Assembly (NCBI GenBank): GCA_021463165.1
Contig: JAJTWY010000002.1
Coordinates: 248,001 to 312,000, forward strand
Source of the DNA: Pyrinomonadaceae bacterium
GTDB lineage: Bacteria; Acidobacteriota; Blastocatellia; Pyrinomonadales; Pyrinomonadaceae
Length of the DNA: 64,000 bases
Direction of reading: 5' to 3'
In this document: piece after piece, positions 26,365 to 36,484 of the stretch
How positions within the stretch are numbered: position 1 is the first letter of the stretch
Layout of the letters: each line of letters begins with the position of its first letter
Notes under the pieces: model-generated
Told to the model about the DNA's origin: nothing
The model's database searches: none
The model's input: only the letters and a program-made list of their open reading frames with translations
Position numbers and translations under genes: made by a program

Positions 26365-29300
26365 ATGATGAAATTCAGGATATTCTGGCCCGGACTCTTG
26401 CTCGCAATATTGATCTCGGCAGTCGCGTCGTTTCCTCAGAGAAGCGGCCCGGCGGTCGAGCGTCGGATAAATCAGCTCATCGCTCGGATGACGCTTGCCG
26501 AAAAACTCGGCCAGCTGCAGCAGCTCGACGGTGAAGGAAACGGCAAATATCGCCCCGAACATCTTGAGATGGCTCGAAAAGGCCTGCTCGGATCAACACT
26601 TAACGTCCGCGGGGCCCGCATGACCAATGAACTTCAGCGAGCAGCACTTGAATCCCGACTGAAGATACCTATTCTGCTCGGTTTCGATGTAATTCACGGA
26701 TATCGCACGATCTTCCCTGTGCCGCTCGGCGAAACCGCGAGTTGGGATATGGCCCTGCTCGAACAGTCAGCATCCGTCGCAGCCGCAGAGGCACGTGCGG
26801 CCGGAGTGCACTGGACATTCGCACCGATGGTCGATATCGCCCGCGATCCCCGTTGGGGCCGAATGATCGAAGGCGCGGGTGAGGACGTTTTTCTGGGATC
26901 GAAAGCTGCTTGGGCCCGGGTTCGCGGGTTTCAGGGAACCGATTACAGCGCCAACAATAGAATTCTCGCAACAGCGAAGCACTGGGTCGGATACGGGGCA
27001 GCACAAGGCGGCCGCGATTACAACACGACCGACCTGTCAGAGCGAGCCTTGCGTGAGACCTACTTTCCGCCATTCAAGGCCGCCGTCGATGCCGGGGTCG
27101 ATTCATTCATGACGTCGTTCAACGATCTTGACGGCGTTCCGGCAACTGCGAATCCGTTCGTGCTCAAAAAGGTTCTTCGCGACGAGTGGAAATTCAACGG
27201 CCTGGTCGTCAGCGACTATACAGCGGTTATGGAGCTTATGTTCCACGGCCTCGCGAAAGATGAAGCGGATGCCGCACGATACGCGCTCAACGCGGGCACC
27301 GATATGGAAATGGTCAGCCGTTTATATAACAAATACGGCGAACGACTACTCCGCGAAGGCAAGATATCGATGGCAACCCTCGATAATTCAGTGCGGAATA
27401 TCCTACGCGTTAAATTTCGTCTTGGCCTTTTCGAAAACCCCTGGGCCGACGAAGCCCTCGAACAACGGGAGGTCTTCAAGCAAGCCAACCGCGATGTCGC
27501 AAAAAAGGCGGCCGAGCGCTCGTTCGTTCTTCTCCGAAATGAAAACAGAACGCTTCCGATCAACAAGGAAGTAAAAGAGGTAGCGATCATCGGAGATCTC
27601 GCCAATAACAAAGCCGAGATGAACAGCAACTGGGCGGGTGACGGACGGCCCGAAGATCCGATAACCGTCGTCGAAGCGTTCAAGGCAAAATATCCGAACA
27701 AGCGGCTTCGCTACGAACCCGGCTGCGATCCAAAATGCGAAACTGACGCAGGATTCAAACGAGCGGTAGATGCGGCGAAGGATTCCGATTTCGCGATCCT
27801 GGTTCTCGGCGAATCGCAGGCTATGAGCGGCGAAGCCGCTTCCCGAAGCAACATCGACCTCCCGGGACGACAACTCGACCTCGTCAAAGCGATCCATGCG
27901 ATAGGAAAGCCATATGCCGTGGTCTTGATCAGCGGACGCCCGCTCACGATAAACTGGCTTGCTGAAAACTCGCCCGCGATCCTGATGGCTTGGTTTCCCG
28001 GAACCATGGCCGGGCCCGCGATCGTTGACACACTTTTCGGTGATTCCAATCCCGGCGGCAAACTGCCGGTCACCTTTCCGCGCAGCGTCGGCCAGATACC
28101 GCTTTTCTACAACCAGAAGCGAACCGGCAGGCCGATGCAGGCAAATGACAAGTACACGTCGAAGTATCTCGATTCACCGAATTCCCCGCTGTTTCCGTTC
28201 GGTTACGGCCTCAGCTACACCACGTTCCGTTATCGCGATTTAAAACTTGATAAAGACGAGATGTTGCCAAATGGCTCCGTCAAAGTAACAGTCGAGGTCG
28301 AAAACAGCGGACGAGTCGAGGGTGACGAGGTCGTCCAACTGTATATAGGTGATGTCGCCGCGAGCGTTACGCGGCCGGCGAAAGAACTGAAGGGGTTCCA
28401 GCGGATAACGCTCAGGCCTGCCGAGAAGCGCGTCGTCGAGTTCACCCTCTCACGAAAGGATCTTGAATTCCTTGGCCGGGACTTTAAGCCGGTACTCGAA
28501 CCCGGGGAGTTTATTGTCTACGTTGGAACGAATAGCGATAACCTGCTTCAGACCACATTTCAGGTTGTGGAAAAGCTGTCGCCCAAACGTGCGGCGATCG
28601 TAATCGACCCGAACGAGATCGTCGATCCGGCTCCGGCTGCGCCTATTCCGACGGCTCCCATAAGCAATGAAGATGACGCCTTTCTCGAGGACCTGCAGAA
28701 GCGAACCTTCCAATACTTCTGGGATCAGTCCGATCCGAATACGGGCCTCACGCTCGATCGGACCAGGACCGACGGAACTCGCCCGGCAGAAGGAACGACC
28801 CATCACAATGTCGCGACGATCGCTGCAACCGGCTTCGGCCTCGGCGGCTACTGCATCGCTGCGGACCGCGGGTGGGTAACCCGCGATCAGGCCAAGGAAC
28901 GAACGCGGAAAACGCTCGACTTCCTGGCGAACAAGATGGAGAACAAAAATGGCTGGTATTTCCATTTTGTCGATATGAAGACCGGCGAACGGAAGTGGAG
29001 TTCCGAGCTTTCTTCGGTCGATTCCGCCTTGCTTTTCGGCGGCGTGCTGACCGTTCGTAAGTGTTTTTCGGAGGATAAGGAGATCGTCGATCTCGCGACG
29101 AAAATATACGACCGCGTCGATTTCCAGTGGATGCTCAACGGCGATCCTTACCTGCTTTCGCACGGTTGGCGCCCCGAGCGGGGTTGGCTTACAAACCGAT
29201 GGCACGACTACAGCGAACAGTCGCTGCTTTACCTGATGGCGATCGGATCGAACACGAAGCCGATCCCTGCCCAGTCGTGGTACGCGTGGGAACGGAACTG

Positions 29301-29874
29301 GCAGGAATATAAGAATTACCGTTATCTGGGAGCCGTCTCCCCCCTCTTTATTCATCAGTTTTCTCATGCCTTTGTGGATTTCAGGCAAAAACGCGAGAGG
29401 AAAACGCCTTTCGTGGATTATTTCGAGAATTCGGTTCTGGCCACGCGCGCGCAGCGTGAGTTCTTCATGAACGACCTTAGCAAGGAGTTTCCAAAATACG
29501 GTCCGAATATGTGGGGACTGACGGCCTCAGATGCCCAGCGAGGCTATGTCGCATGGGGAGGCCCGCCGCGGCACAACGCAACGGACGGCTCTGTCGTGCC
29601 GTGCGCCGTCGCTGGTTCGCTTATGTTCACGCCCGACATCACCCTTGCCGCCTTGAAGCATATGAAAGCCGAATATGGCGATAAGATATATGGCAAATAC
29701 GGCTTTGCTGATGCATTCAATCCACACAACGGCTGGGTCAACCGCGATGTGCTCGGCATCGATCTCGGAATCACGATGCTCAGCATCGAAAACCTTCGAA
29801 GCGGAAAGGTGTGGTATTGGTTCATGCAGAATGATGAGATCCGTCGCGGGCTTCGCCGGGCGCTCATCTATTAG
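26365..29874 (+). CDS. Exported GH3 beta-glucosidase fused to a PF10091 (GH144-like 'glucoamylase') domain
   Basis: The start is set at MMKFRIFWPGLLLAILIS (26365), which gives a signal peptide; the frame is open further up but overlaps the previous gene. Of 1169 residues, about 30-755 are a complete GH3 enzyme: MTLAEKLGQLQQLDG, the ATAKHWVGYG lysine-histidine motif, nucleophile Asp284 in VVSDYTAV, the second domain, and an FnIII-like end. A Pro-rich linker near 755-768 leads to residues about 769-1169, a full PF10091 domain ([48 protein letters not shown]). PF10091 includes the GH144 endo-beta-1,2-glucanases, and GH3 partners of those split sophoro-oligosaccharides. A single enzyme going from polymer to glucose is therefore plausible but untested. 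Confidence 0.88.
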   Translation: MMKFRIFWPGLLLAILISAVASFPQRSGPAVERRINQLIARMTLAEKLGQLQQLDGEGNGKYRPEHLEMARKGLLGSTLNVRGARMTNELQRAALESRLKIPILLGFDVIHGYRTIFPVPLGETASWDMALLEQSASVAAAEARAAGVHWTFAPMVDIARDPRWGRMIEGAGEDVFLGSKAAWARVRGFQGTDYSANNRILATAKHWVGYGAAQGGRDYNTTDLSERALRETYFPPFKAAVDAGVDSFMTSFNDLDGVPATANPFVLKKVLRDEWKFNGLVVSDYTAVMELMFHGLAKDEADAARYALNAGTDMEMVSRLYNKYGERLLREGKISMATLDNSVRNILRVKFRLGLFENPWADEALEQREVFKQANRDVAKKAAERSFVLLRNENRTLPINKEVKEVAIIGDLANNKAEMNSNWAGDGRPEDPITVVEAFKAKYPNKRLRYEPGCDPKCETDAGFKRAVDAAKDSDFAILVLGESQAMSGEAASRSNIDLPGRQLDLVKAIHAIGKPYAVVLISGRPLTINWLAENSPAILMAWFPGTMAGPAIVDTLFGDSNPGGKLPVTFPRSVGQIPLFYNQKRTGRPMQANDKYTSKYLDSPNSPLFPFGYGLSYTTFRYRDLKLDKDEMLPNGSVKVTVEVENSGRVEGDEVVQLYIGDVAASVTRPAKELKGFQRITLRPAEKRVVEFTLSRKDLEFLGRDFKPVLEPGEFIVYVGTNSDNLLQTTFQVVEKLSPKRAAIVIDPNEIVDPAPAAPIPTAPISNEDDAFLEDLQKRTFQYFWDQSDPNTGLTLDRTRTDGTRPAEGTTHHNVATIAATGFGLGGYCIAADRGWVTRDQAKERTRKTLDFLANKMENKNGWYFHFVDMKTGERKWSSELSSVDSALLFGGVLTVRKCFSEDKEIVDLATKIYDRVDFQWMLNGDPYLLSHGWRPERGWLTNRWHDYSEQSLLYLMAIGSNTKPIPAQSWYAWERNWQEYKNYRYLGAVSPLFIHQFSHAFVDFRQKRERKTPFVDYFENSVLATRAQREFFMNDLSKEFPKYGPNMWGLTASDAQRGYVAWGGPPRHNATDGSVVPCAVAGSLMFTPDITLAALKHMKAEYGDKIYGKYGFADAFNPHNGWVNRDVLGIDLGITMLSIENLRSGKVWYWFMQNDEIRRGLRRALIY

Positions 29875-29934
29875 TGATACAATGTGTTAAATTACAGTAA
29901 CTAAACCTCGCCAGTAGATCTCGTTTTCGTTTTT

Positions 29935-31449
29935 ATGCCGCTCCTCGAGATGCGAAATATCGTCAAGGAATTTCCGGGCGTCCGTGCGCTCGACGGCGTT
30001 AGTTTTACCCTCGAAGCGGGTGAATTCCACTCGCTCGTCGGCGAGAACGGGGCGGGAAAATCAACCCTGATGAAGGTGCTCTCGGGCGTATATCCTGAAG
30101 GTACGTTCACGGGCGAAATACTGGTCGATGGCGGCGTAAGCCACTTTCGCGGCATCCGCGACAGTGAGGCGGCCGGTATCGCGATCATTTTTCAGGAACT
30201 ATCGCTGGTCAAGGAATTAACGGTAGGCGAGAATATCTTTCTCGGCAAAGAGCCCTCGAACTTTGGGGTCATCAATTGGTCCGAGCTCTATCACAAGGCC
30301 TCAAATCTCCTCCGCGATCTCCACCTTCCGATCGATCCCAGGGTGAACGTCGGCAGTCTCGGCATCGGCCAACAGCAGCTTGTCGAGATCGCAAAGGCGC
30401 TTTCGCAGGACGCTAAGATCCTCGTTCTCGACGAACCGACCGCCGCCCTGACGGAATCCGAGGTCGAGACGCTATTTGGCATCCTTCGTAACCTTCTTGC
30501 CCGCGGCGTCGGGATGATCTATATCTCGCATAAACTCGACGAAGTGTTTGCGATGAGCGATAGGATCACCGTACTGCGGGACGGGCGGACCGTATCAACA
30601 CACAAGGCTGCTGATATTACGAAAGACGGCGTTATCGCGGCGATGGTCGGCCGCGAGGTCGGAGATATTTTTCCGAACCCCGACCACGAGCATGGTGAAG
30701 TTGCGATGCGCGTCAGCAACCTGAACGCCTATTCTATCGACGTACCGGATAAGAAGGTCGTCGATAATATCTCCTTCGATGTACGCCGGGGCGAAGTGCT
30801 TGGCATCGCGGGTCTGATGGGAGCCGGCCGGACCGAACTGCTGATGTCGATATTTGGCGCTTGGCAAGGGCCAGTTTCGCGCCGGATCGAGATAGGCGGA
30901 AGGCAGGCCAATATCAACTCACCCGGAGATGCGATCTCGCAAGGCGTGGGATTTGTAACCGAGGACCGCAAGCGCTTCGGCCTGATACTCGAACAGACGA
31001 TCCTCGACAATATGACACTTGCCGGACTTCGGACGATCTCAGGCAAGTTCGTCACGAACCGCACACGCGAAACTATTGCCGCAAAAGGGCCAATGCAGTC
31101 GCTTAGGATAAAAGCAAACTCGCCGCTTACCATCGCCGGAACGCTCTCAGGCGGCAACCAGCAGAAGGTCGTTCTGGGCAAGTGGCTGCTGACGAACCCG
31201 AAAGTTCTCTTCCTCGACGAACCGACACGCGGCATCGACGTCGGGGCAAAGCAGGAGATATATGCCGAGATAAATCGGCTAGCGAAAGAAGGCCTGGCGA
31301 TCGTTCTCGTTTCATCGGAATTGCCCGAGGTCCTCGGCCTCTCGGACCGGATCATCGTGCTCCACGAAGGACGAATGGCCGGCCAGTTTACGCGCGACGA
31401 GGCGACGCCGGAGAAGGTGATGGCCGCTGCAACCGGCCATCCGCAATAG
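29935..31449 (+). CDS. Sugar ABC transporter ATP-binding protein (XylG/RbsA/MglA type)
   Basis: The 504-residue protein has the duplicated ATPase arrangement of CUT2 sugar importers. The first domain has Walker A GENGAGKST, signature SLGIGQQQLVEIAKAL and Walker B ILVLDEPTAAL. The second has a degenerate Walker A (GLMGAGRTELLM), signature LSGGNQQKVVLGKWL and VLFLDEPTRGID. It powers uptake of a monosaccharide across the inner membrane. Start context is poor in purines. It is 60 bases from the glycosidase gene and 13 from the permease. Substrate is unknown; xylose, glucose or galactose are typical of the family. Confidence 0.92.
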   Translation: MPLLEMRNIVKEFPGVRALDGVSFTLEAGEFHSLVGENGAGKSTLMKVLSGVYPEGTFTGEILVDGGVSHFRGIRDSEAAGIAIIFQELSLVKELTVGENIFLGKEPSNFGVINWSELYHKASNLLRDLHLPIDPRVNVGSLGIGQQQLVEIAKALSQDAKILVLDEPTAALTESEVETLFGILRNLLARGVGMIYISHKLDEVFAMSDRITVLRDGRTVSTHKAADITKDGVIAAMVGREVGDIFPNPDHEHGEVAMRVSNLNAYSIDVPDKKVVDNISFDVRRGEVLGIAGLMGAGRTELLMSIFGAWQGPVSRRIEIGGRQANINSPGDAISQGVGFVTEDRKRFGLILEQTILDNMTLAGLRTISGKFVTNRTRETIAAKGPMQSLRIKANSPLTIAGTLSGGNQQKVVLGKWLLTNPKVLFLDEPTRGIDVGAKQEIYAEINRLAKEGLAIVLVSSELPEVLGLSDRIIVLHEGRMAGQFTRDEATPEKVMAAATGHPQ

Positions 31450-31462
31450 TGACCAGAATCTA

Positions 31463-32605
31463 ATGGAAGAAGCAACAACATCTCGATTTTCCGCCACCAC
31501 GCTCAGGGCATATATCATGATCGCCGTGCTCGGGTTGATCTGGGCTTATTTTCACTGGGCAACAGATTCGATCTTTCTCACGCCGCGGAATCTTTCAAAC
31601 CTGATGACGCAGATGTCGGTAACCGCGATCCTCGCAGTAGGAATGCTGATGGTCATCGTCTCAGGGAATATTGACCTCTCGGTGGGGTCGGTCCTGGGTT
31701 TTGCGGGCGGGCTCGCTGCCTATTCGATCACGATCTGGGAATATGGGCTTCCCACTGCGATCATCGCCGCCATCGCTGTCGGCGTCATTATTGGCGTATT
31801 CCACGGCGTTTTAACTGCCTACCTCAATATTCCGGCGTTCATCGTGACCCTCGGCGGGCTTTTGGCATGGCGCGGCGCGGTCAAATGGCAGTTGGGCGGA
31901 AACACAGTGCCCGTTTCAAATGACACCTTCAAAGCGATAGGTAATGAGAATGTTCCGGAAACGATCGGATGGGCGTTAGCCGCCGTGGCAATCGCATTTG
32001 TCTTGTTCATGGCCTATCGAAAGGCCAAGTCCGTCAAAGATTATGGCCTCGGTGAGGCAAATTACACCGGCGAACTGCTCAAAGCGGTAATTCCGATCGG
32101 TGGCATTGTCGCGTTCATCCTTGTAATGAACTCATATCAAGGCGTACCGATCCCTGTGCTTATCCTCGTTGCCGTTGCCCTGATCGGGGCGTTTGTGACA
32201 AACTCGACAACCTTTGGCCGGTACTTGTATGCCATCGGCGGAAATGCCGACGCGGCACGGCTTTCCGGTATAAACAATAAAGCCAACATTCTTAAAGTTT
32301 ATGCGTTGCTCGGAGCTCTTACTGGGGTTGCCGCCCTCATATTCACTGCCCGTGTCGGAAGCGCCGCACCGGATGCCGGCGTTCTTAAGGAACTCGACGC
32401 CATCGCGGCCTGCGTCATCGGCGGAGCCAGTCTTATGGGCGGTCGCGGCACGATCTTCGGCGCCTGCCTCGGCGCCCTTATTATGGCCAGCCTCGACAAT
32501 GGCATGTCACTGCTGAATGTCCGTGATTTTATGCAGGACATCATCAAAGGCTCGATCCTCGTCGCCGCAGTCGGACTCGATATGATGGGTCGAAAACAGA
32601 CTTAG
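31463..32605 (+). CDS. Sugar ABC transporter permease (XylH-like)
   Basis: The 380-residue membrane protein has about ten hydrophobic segments, the opening of CUT2 permeases (TPRNLSNLMTQMSVTAILAVG, MLMVIVSGNIDLSVGSVLG) and the late GGNADAARLSGINNKANILK and GGASLMGGRGTIFGACLGAL loops that contact the ATPase. An insert in the middle (about residues 180-235), also seen in XylH, separates the two halves. It pairs with the ATP-binding protein just upstream. No periplasmic sugar-binding protein gene accompanies it. A terminator-like hairpin follows at 32666. Confidence 0.92.
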   Translation: MEEATTSRFSATTLRAYIMIAVLGLIWAYFHWATDSIFLTPRNLSNLMTQMSVTAILAVGMLMVIVSGNIDLSVGSVLGFAGGLAAYSITIWEYGLPTAIIAAIAVGVIIGVFHGVLTAYLNIPAFIVTLGGLLAWRGAVKWQLGGNTVPVSNDTFKAIGNENVPETIGWALAAVAIAFVLFMAYRKAKSVKDYGLGEANYTGELLKAVIPIGGIVAFILVMNSYQGVPIPVLILVAVALIGAFVTNSTTFGRYLYAIGGNADAARLSGINNKANILKVYALLGALTGVAALIFTARVGSAAPDAGVLKELDAIAACVIGGASLMGGRGTIFGACLGALIMASLDNGMSLLNVRDFMQDIIKGSILVAAVGLDMMGRKQT

Positions 32606-32665
32606 ATCCCAACCTAACAGACCAGCAAGTCTCTTGAGATCAACACTTTAACACCTACGCTGAAT

Positions 32666-32697
32666 CATCGGGCGATGAATGCCCCCCGATGGCTTTT
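32666..32697 (+). terminator. Terminator after the sugar transporter genes
   Basis: CATCGGG (32666-32672) pairs with CCCGATG (32685-32691) around a 12-base loop, followed by GC then TTTT. A short U-tract makes it moderate. Confidence 0.6.
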
Positions 32698-32706
32698 CCG
32701 CACAAA

Positions 32707-32751
32707 AAAACATATTGCACAAATCTTCTTCAACTTTGTACAATATGTTTT
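32707..32751 (+). repeat. 17-bp inverted repeat, AT-rich, 5' of the DUF1800 gene
   Basis: AAAACATATTGCACAAA (32707-32723) and TTTGTACAATATGTTTT (32735-32751) are complementary at 16 of 17 positions around an 11-base loop. It could be an operator, a second bidirectional terminator or a leader hairpin. It lies 57 bases before the DUF1800 start codon. Confidence 0.7.
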
Positions 32752-32808
32752 AACGTTATCAATGGCGCCCAGCCCTGCCGCCGAAATTGATCTTGGGGAG
32801 AATTTAAG

Positions 32809-35076
32809 ATGCTATTCAGATCGTTTAGTAGATCAGTATCTGTCGTTTTGAGTTTCTTGCTTGCGTGCGCACCGATACTGCCGTTGACGCGTACCGCCGC
32901 CGAGGGCTTCGACGCCGGCATGACGCCAATGGCTGCGGTGGCAACTCCGCAGGTTCAATGGTTTTCACCGCGGATCGTACCTCTCGGCCCCACGACGTTT
33001 GAGGTCCATGGCCGATACTTCGTCGCCGGGGCTACCGCAAAGCTCAATGGCGTATCGATGACAACTACCTTTGTATCGTCATCGAAGTTGCGTGTGAAGA
33101 GCAATTTCACGGAATCCGGGAGCGGAAATCTTACGGTTGTTAACCCGGGTACGCCGCCGAAGACATCGTCCGCCCGCCTGCTTGAATATGGCCAAGGCAT
33201 AACGGTTTCGATCAGTCCGTCGACAGCTACTGTCATGACCGGCACGCAGCGGCAATTTACCTCGACCGTTAACGGCACTTCGAACAAAACTGTTTACTGG
33301 TACGTGGACGGCGGCAGTTCGAGAGGCACGATCACATCGAAGGGACTCTACAAGGCACCGAACACCGTACCTTCAGGAACGGTCACCATACGGGCGGTCG
33401 CGGCGGTGAATAGCGAGCGTTCGGCGACGGCCTCGGTCACCGTCCAACAAGGCTCTACTCCGACACCTACCCCAACGCCGATGCCGACCATGACGCCGAC
33501 TCCAATGCCGACGCCGATGCCAACGCCGTCTCCATCGCCGAGTGTTGTACCGACCCCTTCACCGAGTGCATCGCCAACACCCACGGTCTCGCCGACCCCT
33601 TCACCGGCACCCACGATCGATCCACAGACTGTGGCCGCCGCGCGATTTCTCGAGCAGGCGACTTTCGGCCCGACCACCCAATCCTTAGCATATGTCAAAC
33701 AGGTGGGAGCTCAGGCTTATTTAGAAGAGCAATTCAACCTCCCCGAATCGGTGTTCCCTAACGGAATCGCCTCGTCGCAAAACGAGATGATCGATCAGTT
33801 CTTCTGGCACAAGCTTCGCGGGCAGGATCAGGTGCGGCAGCGTGTGGTGTACGGGCTCAGCGAGGTGATCGTTATCTCGCGAAACAAGAACTATTATCCG
33901 AACATGCTGATCCCGTATGTCAATATTCTCAGCCGTAACGCGTTTGGCAACTACAAGGATCTGCTCAAGGAGATGACCCTTGATGCATCGATGGGAAATT
34001 TTCTCGATATGGCCAACAGTCGGAAGCCGGGCGACGGAATGGGAGCGAACGAGAACTATCCACGCGAACTTCTCCAGCTTTTCAGCATCGGTCTCTACCG
34101 CTTGAACCCGGACGGATCGCTTGTTTTAGATGGTGCTGGTAAACCGATCCCAACGTACAACCAAAACGATATTCGGCAGCTCGCTCTGGCATTTACGGGT
34201 TGGACGTTCAATACGCCGAGCGGACCGCCGCAGAACCTTAACCCAAACTACTACCCGGGCCCAATGGTCCCTATCCCGAGCCAGCACGATACATCGTCAA
34301 AGACATTCCTCGGGGCGACCCTGCCGGCAAACCAGACGATGCAGAAGGATATCGACGACGCCATCAACATCATCTTTAACCACCCGAATGTGGGCCCGTT
34401 CGTTGCGACAAGAATGATCCGAGCTCTAGTGACGAGCAACCCGTCACCCGCTTATGTTGCCCGTGTTTCGGCTGCTTTTGACAACAACGGATCTGGGGTC
34501 CGCGGCGATATGAAGTCCGTGATCAGGGCCATTCTGCTCGATCCGGAAGCCCGAAACGACAATCCGTCCAATGAGTTTGGACGGCTCCGAACACCGGTTC
34601 AACATCACATCGCGCTTCTGCGAGCCTTGGGCGGAGACCTCTTGCAGCCGCAACTGATCTCCTATACCTATGAGGCGATGGGCGAGGGTGTATTGAATGC
34701 ACCCTCCGTGTTCGGTCACTATTCGCCGATGTTTCGTATCCCAAAGCAGAGCACTCCGCTCTTCGGACCTGAGTTTCAGATCCATGGCCCGGGAGAACTC
34801 GTCAACCGTGGCAATCTTATCTGGAACTGGATGAATTATTACCAAACCAGCAACGTATGGAACCTGCAGCCCATCTTCAGTCTTGGAAACAACCATGTTG
34901 CCTGCGTGAATGCGGTCGATGATCTTCTGCTATATGGCCGGATGTCGCCCGCGCTCAGACAGGAACTTCTAAATGCACTTCAAACAGCTCAGGCAGTCGG
35001 TGCTGACGCAAAAACGAAGGCGCTTACGGTGCTCTACGTCACAGCGATGTCCAGCGAGTATATGGTCGCCCATTAG
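32809..35076 (+). CDS. Exported DUF1800 protein with Ig-like domains and Pro/Thr linker
   Basis: The 755-residue protein follows a GGGGAG ribosome-binding site and begins with a signal-like hydrophobic segment. Residues about 45-215 look like two Ig/IPT-type sandwiches ([40 protein letters not shown]). Residues 219-270 are a Pro/Thr/Ser linker. Residues about 275-755 are a DUF1800 domain: [58 protein letters not shown]1800 proteins are secreted, of unknown function, and nearly always pair with DUF1501 proteins, as here 15 bases downstream. Confidence 0.88.
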   Translation: MLFRSFSRSVSVVLSFLLACAPILPLTRTAAEGFDAGMTPMAAVATPQVQWFSPRIVPLGPTTFEVHGRYFVAGATAKLNGVSMTTTFVSSSKLRVKSNFTESGSGNLTVVNPGTPPKTSSARLLEYGQGITVSISPSTATVMTGTQRQFTSTVNGTSNKTVYWYVDGGSSRGTITSKGLYKAPNTVPSGTVTIRAVAAVNSERSATASVTVQQGSTPTPTPTPMPTMTPTPMPTPMPTPSPSPSVVPTPSPSASPTPTVSPTPSPAPTIDPQTVAAARFLEQATFGPTTQSLAYVKQVGAQAYLEEQFNLPESVFPNGIASSQNEMIDQFFWHKLRGQDQVRQRVVYGLSEVIVISRNKNYYPNMLIPYVNILSRNAFGNYKDLLKEMTLDASMGNFLDMANSRKPGDGMGANENYPRELLQLFSIGLYRLNPDGSLVLDGAGKPIPTYNQNDIRQLALAFTGWTFNTPSGPPQNLNPNYYPGPMVPIPSQHDTSSKTFLGATLPANQTMQKDIDDAINIIFNHPNVGPFVATRMIRALVTSNPSPAYVARVSAAFDNNGSGVRGDMKSVIRAILLDPEARNDNPSNEFGRLRTPVQHHIALLRALGGDLLQPQLISYTYEAMGEGVLNAPSVFGHYSPMFRIPKQSTPLFGPEFQIHGPGELVNRGNLIWNWMNYYQTSNVWNLQPIFSLGNNHVACVNAVDDLLLYGRMSPALRQELLNALQTAQAVGADAKTKALTVLYVTAMSSEYMVAH
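33463..33618 (+). repeat. Low-complexity CCGAC/CCAAC-type repeat encoding a Pro-Thr/Ser linker
   Basis: The 156-base stretch is made of imperfect 6-base units such as CCGACG, CCAACG and CCGACC and encodes alternating Pro with Thr, Met or Ser. On the other strand it yields spurious Gly/Val-rich frames. It is a flexible linker and likely variable in length between strains. Confidence 0.8.
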
Positions 35077-35091
35077 TCCGGAGGAACTTTA

Positions 35092-36450
35092 ATGAACAAC
35101 AACGATTTTTCACGCCGTGATTTTTTAAGATTGTCGCTTTCCGCCGGAATGGTTGCAGCGCTTGGGAACGTAATGCCCGTTAGTGCGGCAGTGGCCGGAG
35201 ACTACAAGGCTCTTGTCTGCATATTCCTCTTTGGCGGAAACGACGGACACAACACCATCGTTCCAATGGCGCCAAGCGAGTACAGCTCATACCTGGCAAA
35301 GCGCGGCGGCCTCGCGTTGACCGGGAACAGATTGTTGCCTGTAACGACAACGACGGGCGGACAATACGCGTTCAATTACGGCATGCCGGAGCTTCAGAGC
35401 CTGTTCCAGCAGGGGAAAGTTGCCGTACTCGCGAACACCGGAATACTCAATCAACCGACAACCAAGCAGCAGTATCAGCAAAACGCGGTGCCGCTCCCTA
35501 CGCAGCTATTTTCGCATTCTGATCAGATCGTACAGATGCAGGCAGGTATTCCCAATGCTTCGGCGAGCAGCGGTTGGGGTGGGCGGATCGCGGATCTGGT
35601 CCAGTCGGCCAACTCCAATACGACCTTCCCAACTTCGATCTCGTTCAGCGGATCATCTCTTTACGTCGCAGGCCAGACCGTACCGGCAACAAACCTCCAG
35701 CCCGGCAACAGTCTCGCACAATACGCTATGGGCAGCGGCTGGCCCCAGGCAGCGGTCGATGCGCGTGCGAACGCCCAAAAGAATGTCGCCCTTCTCGGCA
35801 GCAGCAACCGAATTATCGCTGCAGCCGACAGAATAATGAGCGACACGTGGAAATTGAACGCGATCCTTCAGGGAGCCTCCGGCGGAACCCTTTCGACTGT
35901 TTTTCCAAGCACAGATCTCGGGAATCAACTCAAAGAAGTCGCTCGATTTATCAATCTTCGCAGCCAGACGGGTGCAGGCCGACAAGTGTTCTTCTGCGGC
36001 CTCGGCGGTTTTGATACTCATAGCGGCCAGGATTACCAGCAATGGGATCTGCTTCGACAGGTCAGTCAGGCGGTTAGTTCCTTTTATCAGGCGACCATAG
36101 AAATGGGTGTCGCTGACCAGGTCACTTCGTTTACGCTATCCGACTTTGGTCGCTCGCTGGAGCCCAGCGGAACCGGCTCTGACCATGGTTGGGGAAACCA
36201 TCATCTGATAATCGGCGGCGGCGTTCGTGGCCAGCAGGTCTACGGATCGTTCCCGATACTCAATCAGAACGATTCTGCATACGATCAGAACGCATTCGCA
36301 GACACCCGAGGTGTCTTGCTGCCAACGAGCTCGCTTGCACAGTATGGCTCAACCCTTGCGAAATGGTTCGGCGCGACCGATGCACAGATGGCGGGCCTGT
36401 TTCCTGAGATCGATAACTTTTCGGTACGCGATCTTGGATTTATGGCGTGA
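35092..36450 (+). CDS. DUF1501 family protein with Tat-type signal
   Basis: The 452-residue protein follows a GGAGG ribosome-binding site and starts with a twin-arginine signal (SRRDFLRLS then a hydrophobic stretch). The mature part begins YKALVCIFLFGGNDGHNTIVP and contains GLGGFDTHSGQ and TLSDFGRS..SDHGWGNHH, hallmark DUF1501 metal-binding positions of the alkaline-phosphatase/sulfatase-like fold. It should be folded in the cytoplasm and exported by Tat. Function is unknown; pairing with DUF1800 indicates a joint role outside the cell membrane. Confidence 0.9.
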   Translation: MNNNDFSRRDFLRLSLSAGMVAALGNVMPVSAAVAGDYKALVCIFLFGGNDGHNTIVPMAPSEYSSYLAKRGGLALTGNRLLPVTTTTGGQYAFNYGMPELQSLFQQGKVAVLANTGILNQPTTKQQYQQNAVPLPTQLFSHSDQIVQMQAGIPNASASSGWGGRIADLVQSANSNTTFPTSISFSGSSLYVAGQTVPATNLQPGNSLAQYAMGSGWPQAAVDARANAQKNVALLGSSNRIIAAADRIMSDTWKLNAILQGASGGTLSTVFPSTDLGNQLKEVARFINLRSQTGAGRQVFFCGLGGFDTHSGQDYQQWDLLRQVSQAVSSFYQATIEMGVADQVTSFTLSDFGRSLEPSGTGSDHGWGNHHLIIGGGVRGQQVYGSFPILNQNDSAYDQNAFADTRGVLLPTSSLAQYGSTLAKWFGATDAQMAGLFPEIDNFSVRDLGFMA

Positions 36451-36484
36451 TCTCGTGACTGCCTGTAACGCCAGATCCCGATCT

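Noticed and set aside
33348..33698. Antisense Gly/Val-rich frames over the DUF1800 gene
   Set aside because: They are the reverse reading of the Pro/Thr linker repeats; no start signal and no known family.
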